Assembly (NCBI GenBank): GCA_938003855.1
Contig: CALKXD010000014.1
Location: 1 to 64,000 of the forward strand
Direction: 5' to 3'
Length of the DNA: 64,000 nucleotides
From: an uncultured Granulosicoccaceae bacterium
GTDB lineage: Bacteria > Pseudomonadota > Gammaproteobacteria > Granulosicoccales > Granulosicoccaceae
This document shows, one piece after another, positions 1 to 8,569 of this stretch. A model generated the notes under the pieces. The model saw nothing but the letters and a program-made list of their open reading frames with translations, did no database searches and was not told the DNA's origin. The position numbers and the translations under genes were made by a program. Each line of letters starts with the position of its first letter. The first letter of the stretch is position 1.

Positions 1-125
1 CTTGCCGGATCGGTTTGTGTTTTTCAAAACTGTTGAATCGGTATCGGTGAGCAACGAAATTCCATAAGATTATTAAGGTGTCGCACAGTTTTACTTAGCC
101 TGTAATAGGCCATGGAGCGGTTACG

Positions 126-998
126 TTGGATATCAACAATCTCAAGGCATTTATCGAAGTTGCAGACAAACGGTCTTTCTCCAGGTCTGCAGAAACCCTA
201 CACCTGACACAGCCTGCCGTAAGCAAGCGCATCGCAGCTCTGGAAACAGAACTGTCTGCACGCCTCTTTGATCGCGTCGGCCGCAGTGTTCACTTAACCG
301 AAGCAGGCAAAGTCCTGCTTCCATCGGCACGGCAGATAAGTGCCGAACTCGATCGCATCGAAGACGTCATTTGCAATCTGGGAAAAGGGGTAAGCGGCAA
401 ACTCAGTATTTGCTCAAGCTCCCATATCGGGATACACCGCATTCCCAATTTGCTGCGAGACTTCAGCAGAGACTATCCCGATGTGGAAATTGACATCCAT
501 TTCAGTGACTCCACCACAGCGTTGCAGTCGGTCGAGGATGGACTCTATGAAATGGGCTTGTGTGCCATGCACAACAATGCCGATACACGCCTGAAAGAAA
601 TCAAAATATGGGAAGACGATCTCGTCATTGTCGTGTCACCGGATCATCCGCTGCGCAGTGAAGAAAACCTGAGCGCTGAGGTTCTGATGAAATGCCCGGC
701 AGTGCTGCCGGCACTTCCTTCATCAACCAGAAAAACCATCAATCACGCGCTCTCCGGCCTCGCCACCTCCGCTTCGGTATCGATGGAAGCACATGATCTC
801 GAAACGATCAAAACCATGGTGTCAATCGGGCTGGGCTGGGGATGTGTCCCCAGAATCATGGTTGACGACTCAGTCGTCGTACTCGACATACCCGAACTTC
901 AAATGAAGCGCAGAATCTCTCTGGTCCGCCACCACGAGCGCACTCTGTCCCGCGCCGCTGAAGCCTTTATAGAAATACTTCCAGCTGCTGTGCCGTAA
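126..998 (+). CDS. LysR-family transcriptional regulator
   Basis: This is a 290-residue DNA-binding regulator of the LysR family. An N-terminal winged helix-turn-helix (about residues 1-60) carries the typical AETLHLTQPAVSKRI recognition region and the ARLFDR motif. The rest is the periplasmic-binding-like effector domain. The start is a TTG, chosen because GGAG lies 8 bases upstream and no in-frame ATG exists nearby. The effector and targets cannot be told from sequence. It converges on aroC and has no divergent partner inside the window, so its usual neighbour target may lie upstream of position 1. Family call is firm, function open. Confidence 0.93.
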   Translation: MDINNLKAFIEVADKRSFSRSAETLHLTQPAVSKRIAALETELSARLFDRVGRSVHLTEAGKVLLPSARQISAELDRIEDVICNLGKGVSGKLSICSSSHIGIHRIPNLLRDFSRDYPDVEIDIHFSDSTTALQSVEDGLYEMGLCAMHNNADTRLKEIKIWEDDLVIVVSPDHPLRSEENLSAEVLMKCPAVLPALPSSTRKTINHALSGLATSASVSMEAHDLETIKTMVSIGLGWGCVPRIMVDDSVVVLDIPELQMKRRISLVRHHERTLSRAAEAFIEILPAAVP

Positions 999-1000
999 CT

Positions 1001-1023
1001 GTAGCGCGGCGGACCCGCGCTGC
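1001..1023 (+). terminator. Hairpin just after the LysR gene
   Basis: GTAGCGCGG and CCGCGCTGC form a 9-bp stem (one G-U pair) around a 5-base loop, starting 2 bases after the stop codon. There is no U-run after it, so intrinsic termination is plausible but not assured. Confidence 0.4.
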
Positions 1024-1152
1024 AACGACTGATCTGCGGTTTCCGGCAAGAGCACGTGCCTCTTCGCCACCGCAGTCAGTTGCCTTTACTACCCGCCTCA
1101 CAGGGCTCGCGTGGCATAAACCAGTCAGCAGATCATGCTGTATTGATGCACG

Positions 1153-2235
1153 CTAGCGACTGCCAAGCACCGAGTAATTCTGCGCCCGATCCCGTAAACA
1201 GTGGTCCATCAATACCAATGCCATCATGGCTTCTGCGATTGGCGTGGCGCGGATGCCGACACAAGGATCGTGACGGCCTGTCGTAATCACTTCGACCGGC
1301 GCATTGTGGTTATCAACGCTACGCCCGGGCACGCGCAGGCTTGACGTGGGCTTCAACGCCAGCGAGGCCACTACGTCCTGCCCGGAGCTGATTCCACCGA
1401 GTACCCCACCCGCATTATTCGACAAAAAACCCTCCGGGGTGATTTCGTCACGGTGCTCTGAGCCGCGCTGTGTGACACAGTCAAACCCGGCACCGATCTG
1501 CACACCCTTTACTGCACCGATGCTCATCAGCGCGTGAGCGATGTCAGCGTCGAGTCGATCAAACACAGGCTCGCCCCAACCGACCGGCACACCACTGGCC
1601 TGCACCACAACCTTGGCACCGACCGAATCGCCATCCCTGGCCAACTGCTGCATATAGTCACCCAACTCAGTCACCTGCGACGGGTTGGGCCAAAAAAACG
1701 CATTGCGTTCAACCTCATCCCAATCAAACCCGCCGGCATCAAGCTCTATCGGACCAAGTTGTGACAGATATCCACGCACAGACACCCCCAACTCGGCGGC
1801 GAGATACTTTTTTGCAATGCCCGCAGCCGCCACTCGCATCGCTGTTTCCCGCGCGGACGACCGCCCGCCTCCGCGATAATCGCGAATACCGTACTTCTTC
1901 TGATAGGTTAAATCCGCGTGCGCAGGTCGGAAGACATCTTTGATCTTGCTGTAGTCCTTGGAACGCTGATCGGTATTCTCGATCATCAACCCGATAGGAG
2001 TGCCGGTGGTAACACCTTCGAAAACGCCAGAAAGTATCCGCACCGTATCGTCTTCACGACGCTGGGTGGTATAGCGCGATTGCCCGGGCTTGCGACGATC
2101 AAGATCCCCCTGCAAATCCGCCTCTGACAGCGGCAACCCCGGCGGGCAGCCGTCGACAATCGCCCCGATGGCCGCCCCATGGCTTTCGCCAAAGGTAGTA
2201 ACGGAAAACAATTTGCCAAAAGTGTTGCCGGACAT
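1153..2235 (-). CDS. aroC: Chorismate synthase
   Basis: Converts 5-enolpyruvylshikimate-3-phosphate to chorismate, the last step of the shikimate pathway, using reduced FMN as cofactor in the cytoplasm. The 360-residue length is normal for bacterial AroC. Family signatures are present in order: TTFGESHG near residue 15, [18 protein letters not shown]-like region near residue 125 (read here as [19 protein letters not shown]), GGISSG near 280, and [15 protein letters not shown] near 325. The ATG start [10 protein letters not shown] matches the family. It is transcribed alone, divergent from the aspartic protease gene. No oddities seen. Confidence 0.98.
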   Translation of the reverse strand: MSGNTFGKLFSVTTFGESHGAAIGAIVDGCPPGLPLSEADLQGDLDRRKPGQSRYTTQRREDDTVRILSGVFEGVTTGTPIGLMIENTDQRSKDYSKIKDVFRPAHADLTYQKKYGIRDYRGGGRSSARETAMRVAAAGIAKKYLAAELGVSVRGYLSQLGPIELDAGGFDWDEVERNAFFWPNPSQVTELGDYMQQLARDGDSVGAKVVVQASGVPVGWGEPVFDRLDADIAHALMSIGAVKGVQIGAGFDCVTQRGSEHRDEITPEGFLSNNAGGVLGGISSGQDVVASLALKPTSSLRVPGRSVDNHNAPVEVITTGRHDPCVGIRATPIAEAMMALVLMDHCLRDRAQNYSVLGSR

Positions 2236-2532
2236 GGATTCTTAACCTGGTGTATTCATGGATCTGAGGGGAAAAAGACAGACGCACGCTAACCGATTGT
2301 TGAAAACGGCCTGTTGCGTCGCCAAAGTGAGTATATGGGTCCAACCCCCTTTATAAAAATACTAATTCACCAAAGCGGCGCACCGAATTGAACCCCGGAC
2401 ACCAATCAGCCGTTACCACTCTGAGAGGCGCTAGCGAATCACCCCGCAACCGGTGATAAAAAAAACCGACCCCAGAAAAACGGGGACGGTCGGGATGCGA
2501 ACGCCACAACCCATAAGCAACGGAGACCAGCA
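2236..2532. other. Divergent intergenic region, no gene seen
   Basis: These 297 bases separate the starts of aroC (minus) and the retropepsin gene (plus) and must hold both promoters. I see no convincing ORF; the 107-aa minus-strand ORF of the track overlaps the protease gene and has no family features. A small nested hairpin (CCGA-CCCC...GGGG...TCGG, about 2466-2493) lies 40 bases before the protease start and may be a leader structure. Confidence 0.4.
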
Positions 2533-3048
2533 GTGACTGATGAGCTGAGCGAGCGACGCAGTATTGGTCAGTACATGATCGTCGGCATGTGGATTTTTGG
2601 TCTGGCACTCGCAGTCCTGCTGATGGATCGATGGCTGGAACGCAGCCGCAATCCAAACAACGCCGTCGTCTCATCGACTGACGGCGGCAAACGCAGCATT
2701 ACGCTGGAACGTGGCCGATGGGGCCACTACCTGGTGACCGGCGCAATTAATGGCTCGGAAATCGACTTTCTGGTGGACACCGGCGCTTCTACCGTCAGTA
2801 TTCCCGCTGAGTTTGCCGATCGCATCGGTCTTCCGCGTGGCGAGGCAATTCAAATCAGCACCGCCAATGGTATTGGCATTGCCTACAAAACCCGCATTGA
2901 GAGCTTATCCATTGGTGATCTGCAGATTCGCAATGCCACCGGACACATCAACCCGGGGTTGAGCGACGAAGTTCTGCTTGGCATGAGCGTTCTGAAAAAC
3001 TACGAATTGGTACAGCGCGGTAATGAACTGGTTATTCGCGAACCGTAA
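2533..3048 (+). CDS. Membrane-anchored retropepsin-like aspartic protease (TIGR02281-type)
   Basis: This is a 171-residue clan AA aspartic protease. An N-terminal hydrophobic segment (about residues 18-36, MIVGMWIFGLALAVLLM) should anchor it in the inner membrane. The catalytic motif FLVDTGASTVSIP lies near residue 78, and a hydrophobic strand-Gly pattern follows (EVLLGMSVLKNY). Like retropepsins it has one catalytic Asp, so it should act as a homodimer, probably in the periplasm. The start is GTG; an internal ATG at codon 18 would remove part of the leader. Substrates of this bacterial family are mostly unknown. It converges on nth. Confidence 0.85.
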   Translation: MTDELSERRSIGQYMIVGMWIFGLALAVLLMDRWLERSRNPNNAVVSSTDGGKRSITLERGRWGHYLVTGAINGSEIDFLVDTGASTVSIPAEFADRIGLPRGEAIQISTANGIGIAYKTRIESLSIGDLQIRNATGHINPGLSDEVLLGMSVLKNYELVQRGNELVIREP

Positions 3049-3071
3049 CCGGCCCCGGTCGGCCCACACTG

Positions 3072-3725
3072 TCAGGGTGAATGCACCACCGGCGGCGTTC
3101 GGCGCCTTGGGTAGCAGGTGGTGCAAATTTCACAAACCGTGCCGTCACAGCCCCGCGCCGAGCAATACTGCCGGCCATAAAAAATGATCTGCAGATGTAG
3201 GTTATTCCAGTGTTCTTCTGCAAACAGTTTTTTTAGGTCAGCCTCTGTTTGCACTACGTTCTTCCCCGACGTCAGCCCCCAGCGTTGCGCCAGGCGGTGG
3301 ATATGGGTATCGACGGGAAAAGCCGGTACACCAAACGCCTGGCTCATCACAACAGATGCGGTCTTATGACCGACGCCCGGCAGTGACTCGAGATGCTCAA
3401 ACGACTGCGGAACCTCGCCATCATGCCGGTCGATCAACATCCCGGACAACTCGACAATCGCTCTCGACTTTCGCGGCGACAAGCCGCACGGCTTGATGAT
3501 CTTCTCGACAGCCGCCGGTGTCTTGCCGGCCATTGCATAGGGGTTATCTGCCAGCTTGAACAGCGCAGGGGTTACTTTATTGACACGCTCATCAGTACAT
3601 TGCGCAGACAGTAACACCGCCACCAGCAACGTGTAGGGATCGGTGTGATCCAGCGGGATTGGGGTTTCCGGATACAACTCTGCCAATCGTGCCTGAATAT
3701 ACTCGGCTCTTTGTTTTTTTCGCAT
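3072..3725 (-). CDS. nth: Endonuclease III
   Basis: A 217-residue base-excision repair DNA glycosylase/AP lyase for oxidised pyrimidines. The helix-hairpin-helix LPGVGHKTASVVM carries the catalytic lysine, and the catalytic aspartate is in FPVDTHIHR. The C-terminus holds the cysteine cluster expected for a [4Fe-4S] loop, but the spacing is unusual: CSARGCDGTVCEICTTC gives C-x4-C-x4-C-x2-C-x2-C instead of the usual C-x6-C-x2-C-x5-C. Otherwise length and motifs are normal. It is transcribed toward the protease gene; the TPR gene lies upstream on the same strand with a gap of 77 bases. Confidence 0.96.
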   Translation of the reverse strand: MRKKQRAEYIQARLAELYPETPIPLDHTDPYTLLVAVLLSAQCTDERVNKVTPALFKLADNPYAMAGKTPAAVEKIIKPCGLSPRKSRAIVELSGMLIDRHDGEVPQSFEHLESLPGVGHKTASVVMSQAFGVPAFPVDTHIHRLAQRWGLTSGKNVVQTEADLKKLFAEEHWNNLHLQIIFYGRQYCSARGCDGTVCEICTTCYPRRRTPPVVHSP

Positions 3726-3802
3726 GCGACCTGAAGCGACTTCGCTTTCTATAAATGACGTTGTTCAGAAAGACAGATTTTGCACCATCACTGATGTCAA
3801 TA

Positions 3803-5149
3803 CTAAATGACAGTGGCCGCGTGCTCGTAGGCAACCCGACGGGCGGGCTCAGCAAACCCGATAACTTCGATTTCCTGCAACAGTGATTGCACTAACTCAG
3901 TTTTCTGCAGCCTGGCGGCGGCATCAACCAACATCTGAAAAAACAGTTCCCGCTGCGCGTGGCTCGCGCCCATCTGCCAGAGGTCGTGCCGTGCCGGCAG
4001 CAATATTTCCAGCACTTCCCGGTACTGACCACGACGGTGCGCCACCGCGGCCTGCGCTGCCGGCACAGCTGCCACCTGATAGCGATCCGCAAGCGTAGGC
4101 GTTCCACACTGACCAAACGCCCGCATGGCTTCAAGCAGCTGCTCACAAGCGTCATAATTGCCGACCGCTGCAAGGATCACGGCATAGTGAGCGCTGGTAA
4201 ACGGACTGGACATATCGTGCAACCGGGGCTCTACCAATGCCGCCATCTCCTGCCAGCGATCACCAACTGCCACGCCGGCATGCTCCAGACGCCATAACAT
4301 CGAAGCGCCATTTTGCAGATCGATATAGAGATCCGGCATCGCCTGCACCAGAGGTTCATCGCGGTTTCGAATCCAGTTGTCATACCCTTCGAGGACTGCA
4401 TCGTGCTGTTTGCCCTCAAGGTGAAACAAGCAATGGTGCCACCAGATATGAAACTTCATTTGGTTCGTCTGTGCCCACTCATTCTGCAATCCCGACAGCC
4501 ACTCGACACCCTCGGTGCAGCGCCCCTGCATCCACAGTACGTGTGCGACAGCGTGTGCTGCCCAGGCGTTGGAGCGGCGATTGTCAATTGCCTCGCGCCC
4601 ACAGGCTTCCGCTTCGCCGTAGTGGCCGCACTCTTCAAGGTCGAAAGCGCGAATAGACAGATAGTCGGCATAGCCCGGGATATCATCGCGCCAGGCACTA
4701 CTGACCATCGAGGATAGTCGCTCCGAACGCTGCATCTCTCCAAGCCAGAAAAGCTCCCCCTGGCACAGGGTTAAGGCAAAAGCGTCGGTGGGATAACGGT
4801 TGAGGATCTGCTCATAGTGATCGATCATGCCGTGCAGCTCTCCTGCAGAACCACACTCCAGCGCATCGACATAAAGTTGCTCGCGCTGAGTCATGGTCGC
4901 CCGCTGTTTTTTCGCTGACACCAACGATTGCTGCAGAGCAGGAGCCAGACTTGACTGCCGCGCACCGTGCAGCATCAACCCCATTGCCGCATGAGCAAAT
5001 CCGCAATCCGGATCAGCCACCAGCGCCTGCTGCAGAGCGGGCACCACATCCACCTGACGCTGTATAAATTTTTCCACGGCCTGCAGGCAGGCCGCACCGG
5101 CGGTGTCATCAGAGGTACTGATCGGATAATCGCGCGCATCTGTCAGCAT
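3803..5149 (-). CDS. TPR protein of the TTC38 type
   Basis: A 448-residue, mostly helical protein resembling the tetratricopeptide repeat protein 38 family found in eukaryotes and many proteobacteria. The N-terminus (DARDYPISTSDDTAGAACLQAVEKF) is the typical family opening, followed by TPR-like helical pairs throughout, such as CGFAHAAMGLMLHGA and SNAWAAHAVAHVLWMQGR. No signal peptide or membrane segment is seen, so it should be cytoplasmic. The track start at 5215 is a TTG; the ATG at 5149 fits the family N-terminus better. Its biochemical role is unknown; TPRs suggest protein binding. Confidence 0.75.
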   Translation of the reverse strand: MLTDARDYPISTSDDTAGAACLQAVEKFIQRQVDVVPALQQALVADPDCGFAHAAMGLMLHGARQSSLAPALQQSLVSAKKQRATMTQREQLYVDALECGSAGELHGMIDHYEQILNRYPTDAFALTLCQGELFWLGEMQRSERLSSMVSSAWRDDIPGYADYLSIRAFDLEECGHYGEAEACGREAIDNRRSNAWAAHAVAHVLWMQGRCTEGVEWLSGLQNEWAQTNQMKFHIWWHHCLFHLEGKQHDAVLEGYDNWIRNRDEPLVQAMPDLYIDLQNGASMLWRLEHAGVAVGDRWQEMAALVEPRLHDMSSPFTSAHYAVILAAVGNYDACEQLLEAMRAFGQCGTPTLADRYQVAAVPAAQAAVAHRRGQYREVLEILLPARHDLWQMGASHAQRELFFQMLVDAAARLQKTELVQSLLQEIEVIGFAEPARRVAYEHAATVI

Positions 5150-5308
5150 GAGTACAGGTGTCCGTAGTTGATCGGCAGGTCGTGCCGGCAAGGTGCCGCC
5201 GCCTGGCAACAGCAAAGCTGTCGACCGGCTGCCGCGTTAAGCCGCAACACCGGTTGTATCATTGCAAACCAACAGGGGCAAGTGCCGTCACTGCGATGCG
5301 CCCGGGTG

Positions 5309-5797
5309 CTATGGCAACAACAGGTCCCGCTCAATCGGCACATAGCGAGTAGCCGATTTAATCAATGAAGCCGCGGTAAACTGTGGCACACCATAAACCT
5401 CCACCGGTACACCTTTATCCTGCGTGATGGCAGTTGCCAGTAAATCAAAGTCACCGTCACCCGAGGCGAGCACAATCACCTCTGCCCGCCTGGCGTACTC
5501 AAGTGCATCTATAGTGATTCCGACATCCCAATCGCCTTTAGCTGAACCATCGGCACGCTGAATAAACGGCTTCAGTTTTACCTCGAAACCTATCGCCCGC
5601 AAGATATTTTGAAACTGCTGCTGCTTTGCATCGCCCCGGTCAATGGCATAGGCAAATGCAGCCACCACGTCACGATCCCTCGTCGCCAGGGACCAGAATT
5701 TATTGTAATCAAAGTGACGCTGATACGCCTGCCGGGTCGTGTAATAGATGTTCTGCACATCGACCAGCACGACTACTTTTGTTTTTGTCTCAGCCAT
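5309..5797 (-). CDS. NYN domain protein (LabA/DUF88-like)
   Basis: A 162-residue single-domain protein of the NYN/PIN-like fold. The conserved acidic positions of the family are visible: VVVLVDVQNIYY at the N-terminus, KGDWDVGITIDALEY in the middle and VIVLASGDGDFDLLATAI after it, the set that binds metal in predicted RNases. It should act on RNA in the cytoplasm, but a substrate cannot be named. The ATG at 5797 (MAETKTKV) is preferred over the TTG at 5809. It lies 15 bases downstream of the tryptophan dioxygenase gene and may share its transcript. Confidence 0.85.
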   Translation of the reverse strand: MAETKTKVVVLVDVQNIYYTTRQAYQRHFDYNKFWSLATRDRDVVAAFAYAIDRGDAKQQQFQNILRAIGFEVKLKPFIQRADGSAKGDWDVGITIDALEYARRAEVIVLASGDGDFDLLATAITQDKGVPVEVYGVPQFTAASLIKSATRYVPIERDLLLP

Positions 5798-5812
5798 ATT
5801 TGCGGACAACTA

Positions 5813-6649
5813 CTACAGAGCTGTTCTGACGCTCCAGAGTTCGGGAAACAGCACTACATCAAGCATTTTCCGCAAATAAGAAACCCCACCGGTGCCGCCG
5901 GTGCCGCGCTTGAAACCAATCACTCGCTCCACTGTGGTCACATGGTTAAAACGCCAGCGACGGAAATAGTCCTCAAAGTCCACCAGCTTCTCTGCCAGTT
6001 CATAGAGTTTCCAGTGTTCGTCGGTATTTTGATAAACCTGTTGCCAAGCGTCCTGCACACCGGCATTGGCACTGTGAGTCTCTGCTACATCACGATTCAG
6101 TACGGCATCCGGCACCGTCAGACCATGGCGAGCCAGCAATCGAATGGCTTCATCGTAGAGACTTGGCACTTGCAACTCGGCGGTAAGCATCTCGGCGATA
6201 TCCGGTCGGTGTTCATGCGGGCGCAGCATTGCCGCATTGCGATTGCCAACCATAAACTCAATATGCCGATACTGATACGACTGGAAACCCGAAGACTGTC
6301 CCAGCGCATCACGAAACGCCGTGTAATCGCTCGGGGTCATGGTCCGCAACACATCCCAGGCACTGTTAAGTTGCTCGAAAATTCGCGTCACCCGGGACAG
6401 CATTTTGAATGCCTCCGGCAGGTTACCGCTGGCGATTGCTGTTCGTGCGGCCGCTGTCTCATGAATTGCCAATCGCATCCATAACTCTGAAGTCTGGTGC
6501 TGGATTATAAACAACAATTCATCGTGCGCCGTGGAAACCGGACGCTGCGCTGTGAGAATTTTATCGAGATTCAGATAATCAGAATAAGACATCCGACCAT
6601 CAAACGACATCTGTGCCCCTTCAATCGAGGGATCGTAAGGCTTGCTCAT
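5813..6649 (-). CDS. kynA: Tryptophan 2,3-dioxygenase
   Basis: A 278-residue haem enzyme that opens the indole ring of L-tryptophan to N-formylkynurenine, the first step of the kynurenine route. Diagnostic segments are present: [14 protein letters not shown] near residue 48 (distal-pocket His), [18 protein letters not shown] near 120, the proximal haem-ligand region [30 protein letters not shown] near 230-260. Length matches bacterial TDO. No kynureninase or formamidase gene is next to it, so later steps must be encoded elsewhere or the product is used differently. The NYN gene follows directly downstream. Confidence 0.97.
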   Translation of the reverse strand: MSKPYDPSIEGAQMSFDGRMSYSDYLNLDKILTAQRPVSTAHDELLFIIQHQTSELWMRLAIHETAAARTAIASGNLPEAFKMLSRVTRIFEQLNSAWDVLRTMTPSDYTAFRDALGQSSGFQSYQYRHIEFMVGNRNAAMLRPHEHRPDIAEMLTAELQVPSLYDEAIRLLARHGLTVPDAVLNRDVAETHSANAGVQDAWQQVYQNTDEHWKLYELAEKLVDFEDYFRRWRFNHVTTVERVIGFKRGTGGTGGVSYLRKMLDVVLFPELWSVRTAL

Positions 6650-6848
6650 GTACTCGCATTCCAGTGGTGGTTAAATCAAACGATACTCGACGCGGGAATC
6701 CGCAGGGTCAGTACATCGTCTGTAGCAAACGGCGGATTTCACTATCAGTCCGGCGGCACTTAAGTAGTCCAGAGATACTGAAAACGCCCATGCACATCAG
6801 AGGGTCAGCAAAACACCTTCACCCAAATGTGTTTCACCGCGCAGACCT

Positions 6849-7178
6849 CTAGACGAGCTCATCGACAAGACGAATCGACGCCTCAATCGACGGGGCTCCC
6901 ATCTTGCTCACACAGCATTCACCGCAGACACTGGCATGATGCCTGACCAATTGCACGACCTGCTCGAGTGACAATCTATCGACTATCGCAAGACCGGACA
7001 ATGTCTCGTCAAGCGCCCCGAACACCTGACCACTGCTGTCGATCAGCCAGTCGTCATCGGCGTAGCGCACATGCTGAAAATCTGCACTGCCGGTCCATTG
7101 CCCGGCCGAGCCTACAAACTGCAGTTCATCGGAGCCGGCAAATTTTAATACACAGGGCCACTGCACCTCGTAGCTCAT
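6849..7178 (-). CDS. Small protein, probably DUF4144 family
   Basis: A 109-residue protein with the opening VQWPCVLKFAGSDELQFV, which I recognise as the DUF4144 pattern (WP.LL.L.GDDEL) known from Vibrio and relatives. The C-terminal half has a helix ending in HASVCGECCVSKMGAPSIEASIRLVDEL with a CxxCC cluster. No signal peptide or membrane segment. Function unknown. It sits alone between the TDO promoter region and the spondin-domain lipoprotein gene. The coding call is solid from length and composition, the family name less so. Confidence 0.65.
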   Translation of the reverse strand: MSYEVQWPCVLKFAGSDELQFVGSAGQWTGSADFQHVRYADDDWLIDSSGQVFGALDETLSGLAIVDRLSLEQVVQLVRHHASVCGECCVSKMGAPSIEASIRLVDELV

Positions 7179-7268
7179 AGAGCGTCACTCAACTGAAGAA
7201 TCAATAGGGTCAGACCATACCGTATTCTATTTAATAATGCTGGCTTTGACAGCCACCCACCGCCGACG

Positions 7269-7321
7269 CACTGGCGTGTACGCCACACGGGCTTTAGCCA
7301 AAAGGCGTGTACCGCAGTGCT
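7269..7321 (-). terminator. Imperfect hairpin downstream of the spondin lipoprotein gene
   Basis: GCACTGGCGTGTACGCC and GGCGTGTACCGCAGTGC form an imperfect inverted repeat about 20 bases past the stop of the minus-strand lipoprotein gene. No clean U-run follows; it may stop transcription or protect the 3' end. Confidence 0.3.
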
Positions 7322-7339
7322 CTTCTAACGCGATCAGCG

Positions 7340-8095
7340 CTATAGTTTCTCGATAACAAAACGCCCGACAAACGGCATGCCGCGGTCAAACGGTGTCCCG
7401 GTGGGATTCGACACCAGATCAATTGGATCCGGTGGCTGAGTGTCGCTGTTGGCGGAAGTGTAGCTCTGGCCACTGTCGGTGCCGGCATCATAGAGCGCCA
7501 GATCCTGTGTCAACGACGCTAGAAATTGCTGCCCGTCATGCAGCGCCACATTGTGCAGACCGACAAACCAGTCGGGACTCGGCGCCAGCATACTGACCAC
7601 GGTTATCAGTGGATTATCAATACTGACCTCAAACTCAACACTCACCTCACCGGGTGACGTCGCGACACCGCCGCCATTAATGACAGCGCTGGCATAGCCT
7701 TCATCAATCGCTGCATTGACTTCGGATACAAAGGTGGACACGCCTCCTGTTTCAGCCATGACCTCAATACCGTCACTGGCATTCTGACCTTGCGACCAAA
7801 ACACTACCTGCTGATTGTGAACGGCACCGGTCAGCGGTGAAAAGTGCGGGTTACCCGGAAAATCAGTGATGTGCGTGGCACCGCTCCAGGTCGCCTCAAA
7901 GCGGAGTCGATAGCGCGCCGTTGTGGCCGTGGAGCCTGTATCGGTTGGATCAGTAGTCGTCTGATCAGGGGTAGATTCATCCGTATCCTCAGGTGGCATG
8001 GCCGTCGCACTACCTGAGTCAGATGAACCTGAGCAACCGGCGATAGCAACGACCACAGCCAGACTGCACAACGTGAGCACTCGGGGTAATTTCAA
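7340..8095 (-). CDS. Lipoprotein with a Spondin_N domain
   Basis: A 251-residue predicted lipoprotein. The signal peptide ends in a lipobox (VAIAGC, Cys21), followed by a Ser/Thr/Asp/Pro-rich linker to about residue 60. The rest resembles the N-terminal domain of F-spondin: YRLRFEATWSGATH at the start, HFSPLTGAVHN, then SPDWFVGLHNVAL and the closing FVGRFVIEKL. The domain is an eight-stranded beta-sandwich in eukaryotic matrix proteins; in bacteria it occurs in secreted or surface proteins of unknown role. It should be attached to the outer membrane. A good C-terminal match to the fold makes the call fairly firm. Confidence 0.82.
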   Translation of the reverse strand: MKLPRVLTLCSLAVVVAIAGCSGSSDSGSATAMPPEDTDESTPDQTTTDPTDTGSTATTARYRLRFEATWSGATHITDFPGNPHFSPLTGAVHNQQVVFWSQGQNASDGIEVMAETGGVSTFVSEVNAAIDEGYASAVINGGGVATSPGEVSVEFEVSIDNPLITVVSMLAPSPDWFVGLHNVALHDGQQFLASLTQDLALYDAGTDSGQSYTSANSDTQPPDPIDLVSNPTGTPFDRGMPFVGRFVIEKL

Positions 8096-8149
8096 AAGTT
8101 TCTCCTTGGTGTACTTTTCGATTACGACAGGGGAATCACCGTGTGAGAA

Positions 8150-8371
8150 TCAGTACGATGAGTTCGGTGAGCTATCCGGATTGATTTCGCCTTCCACTTC
8201 ATCGGGATCGGTATCATTAAACAGCAACACAGATCGCACGAACTCAATTTCAGCAAGAATTTTGTCGACGCGCTCACCGTACTCGTAACTGTTTACTTCA
8301 ACGGCCTTCGGCATGTAGGTAAAGGCAATCTTCAGTGCCTGCAAGGAATCTTCATCAAGCTTATCGCTCAT
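8150..8371 (-). CDS. Small acidic protein of unknown function, 73 aa
   Basis: The track shows a 147-residue ORF here, but the first 74 codons look non-coding; the true start is most likely the internal ATG at 8371 (MSDKLDEDSLQ), preceded by GGAGTAGG. The 73-residue product is acidic, without signal peptide, with a helical first part (LKIAFTYMPKAVEVNSYEYGERVDKILAEIEFVRSVLLF) and a charged tail rich in Asp and Glu. I do not recognise a family. It is 55 bases upstream of the spondin lipoprotein gene on the same strand and could be co-transcribed with it. Confidence 0.55.
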   Translation of the reverse strand: MSDKLDEDSLQALKIAFTYMPKAVEVNSYEYGERVDKILAEIEFVRSVLLFNDTDPDEVEGEINPDSSPNSSY

Positions 8372-8569
8372 AGCGGCTACCCTACTCCAACAGATTAAAT
8401 TGTCATGGTAATGCATTTCCGGTGCAGGCACTGTCCCACACGTCAATTCCTGTGACCACCAAACGTCCCTTTTTCTCAATCTACAGATGTTAGAATATGG
8501 AAACTCAAGACACAGCACGGAATCACGCTCTGTGCCAGCATCAAGCCACCCTGTAGAGGTCAGCACGCA

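Noticed and set aside
2351-2674. 107-aa minus-strand ORF between aroC and the protease
   Set aside because: It overlaps the N-terminus of the protease gene, is Arg/Cys-rich and lacks a ribosome site.
5609-6484. 291-aa plus-strand ORF opposite the tryptophan dioxygenase gene
   Set aside because: The minus strand holds a complete kynA with all motifs; the antisense product is Cys/His-rich and matches nothing I know.
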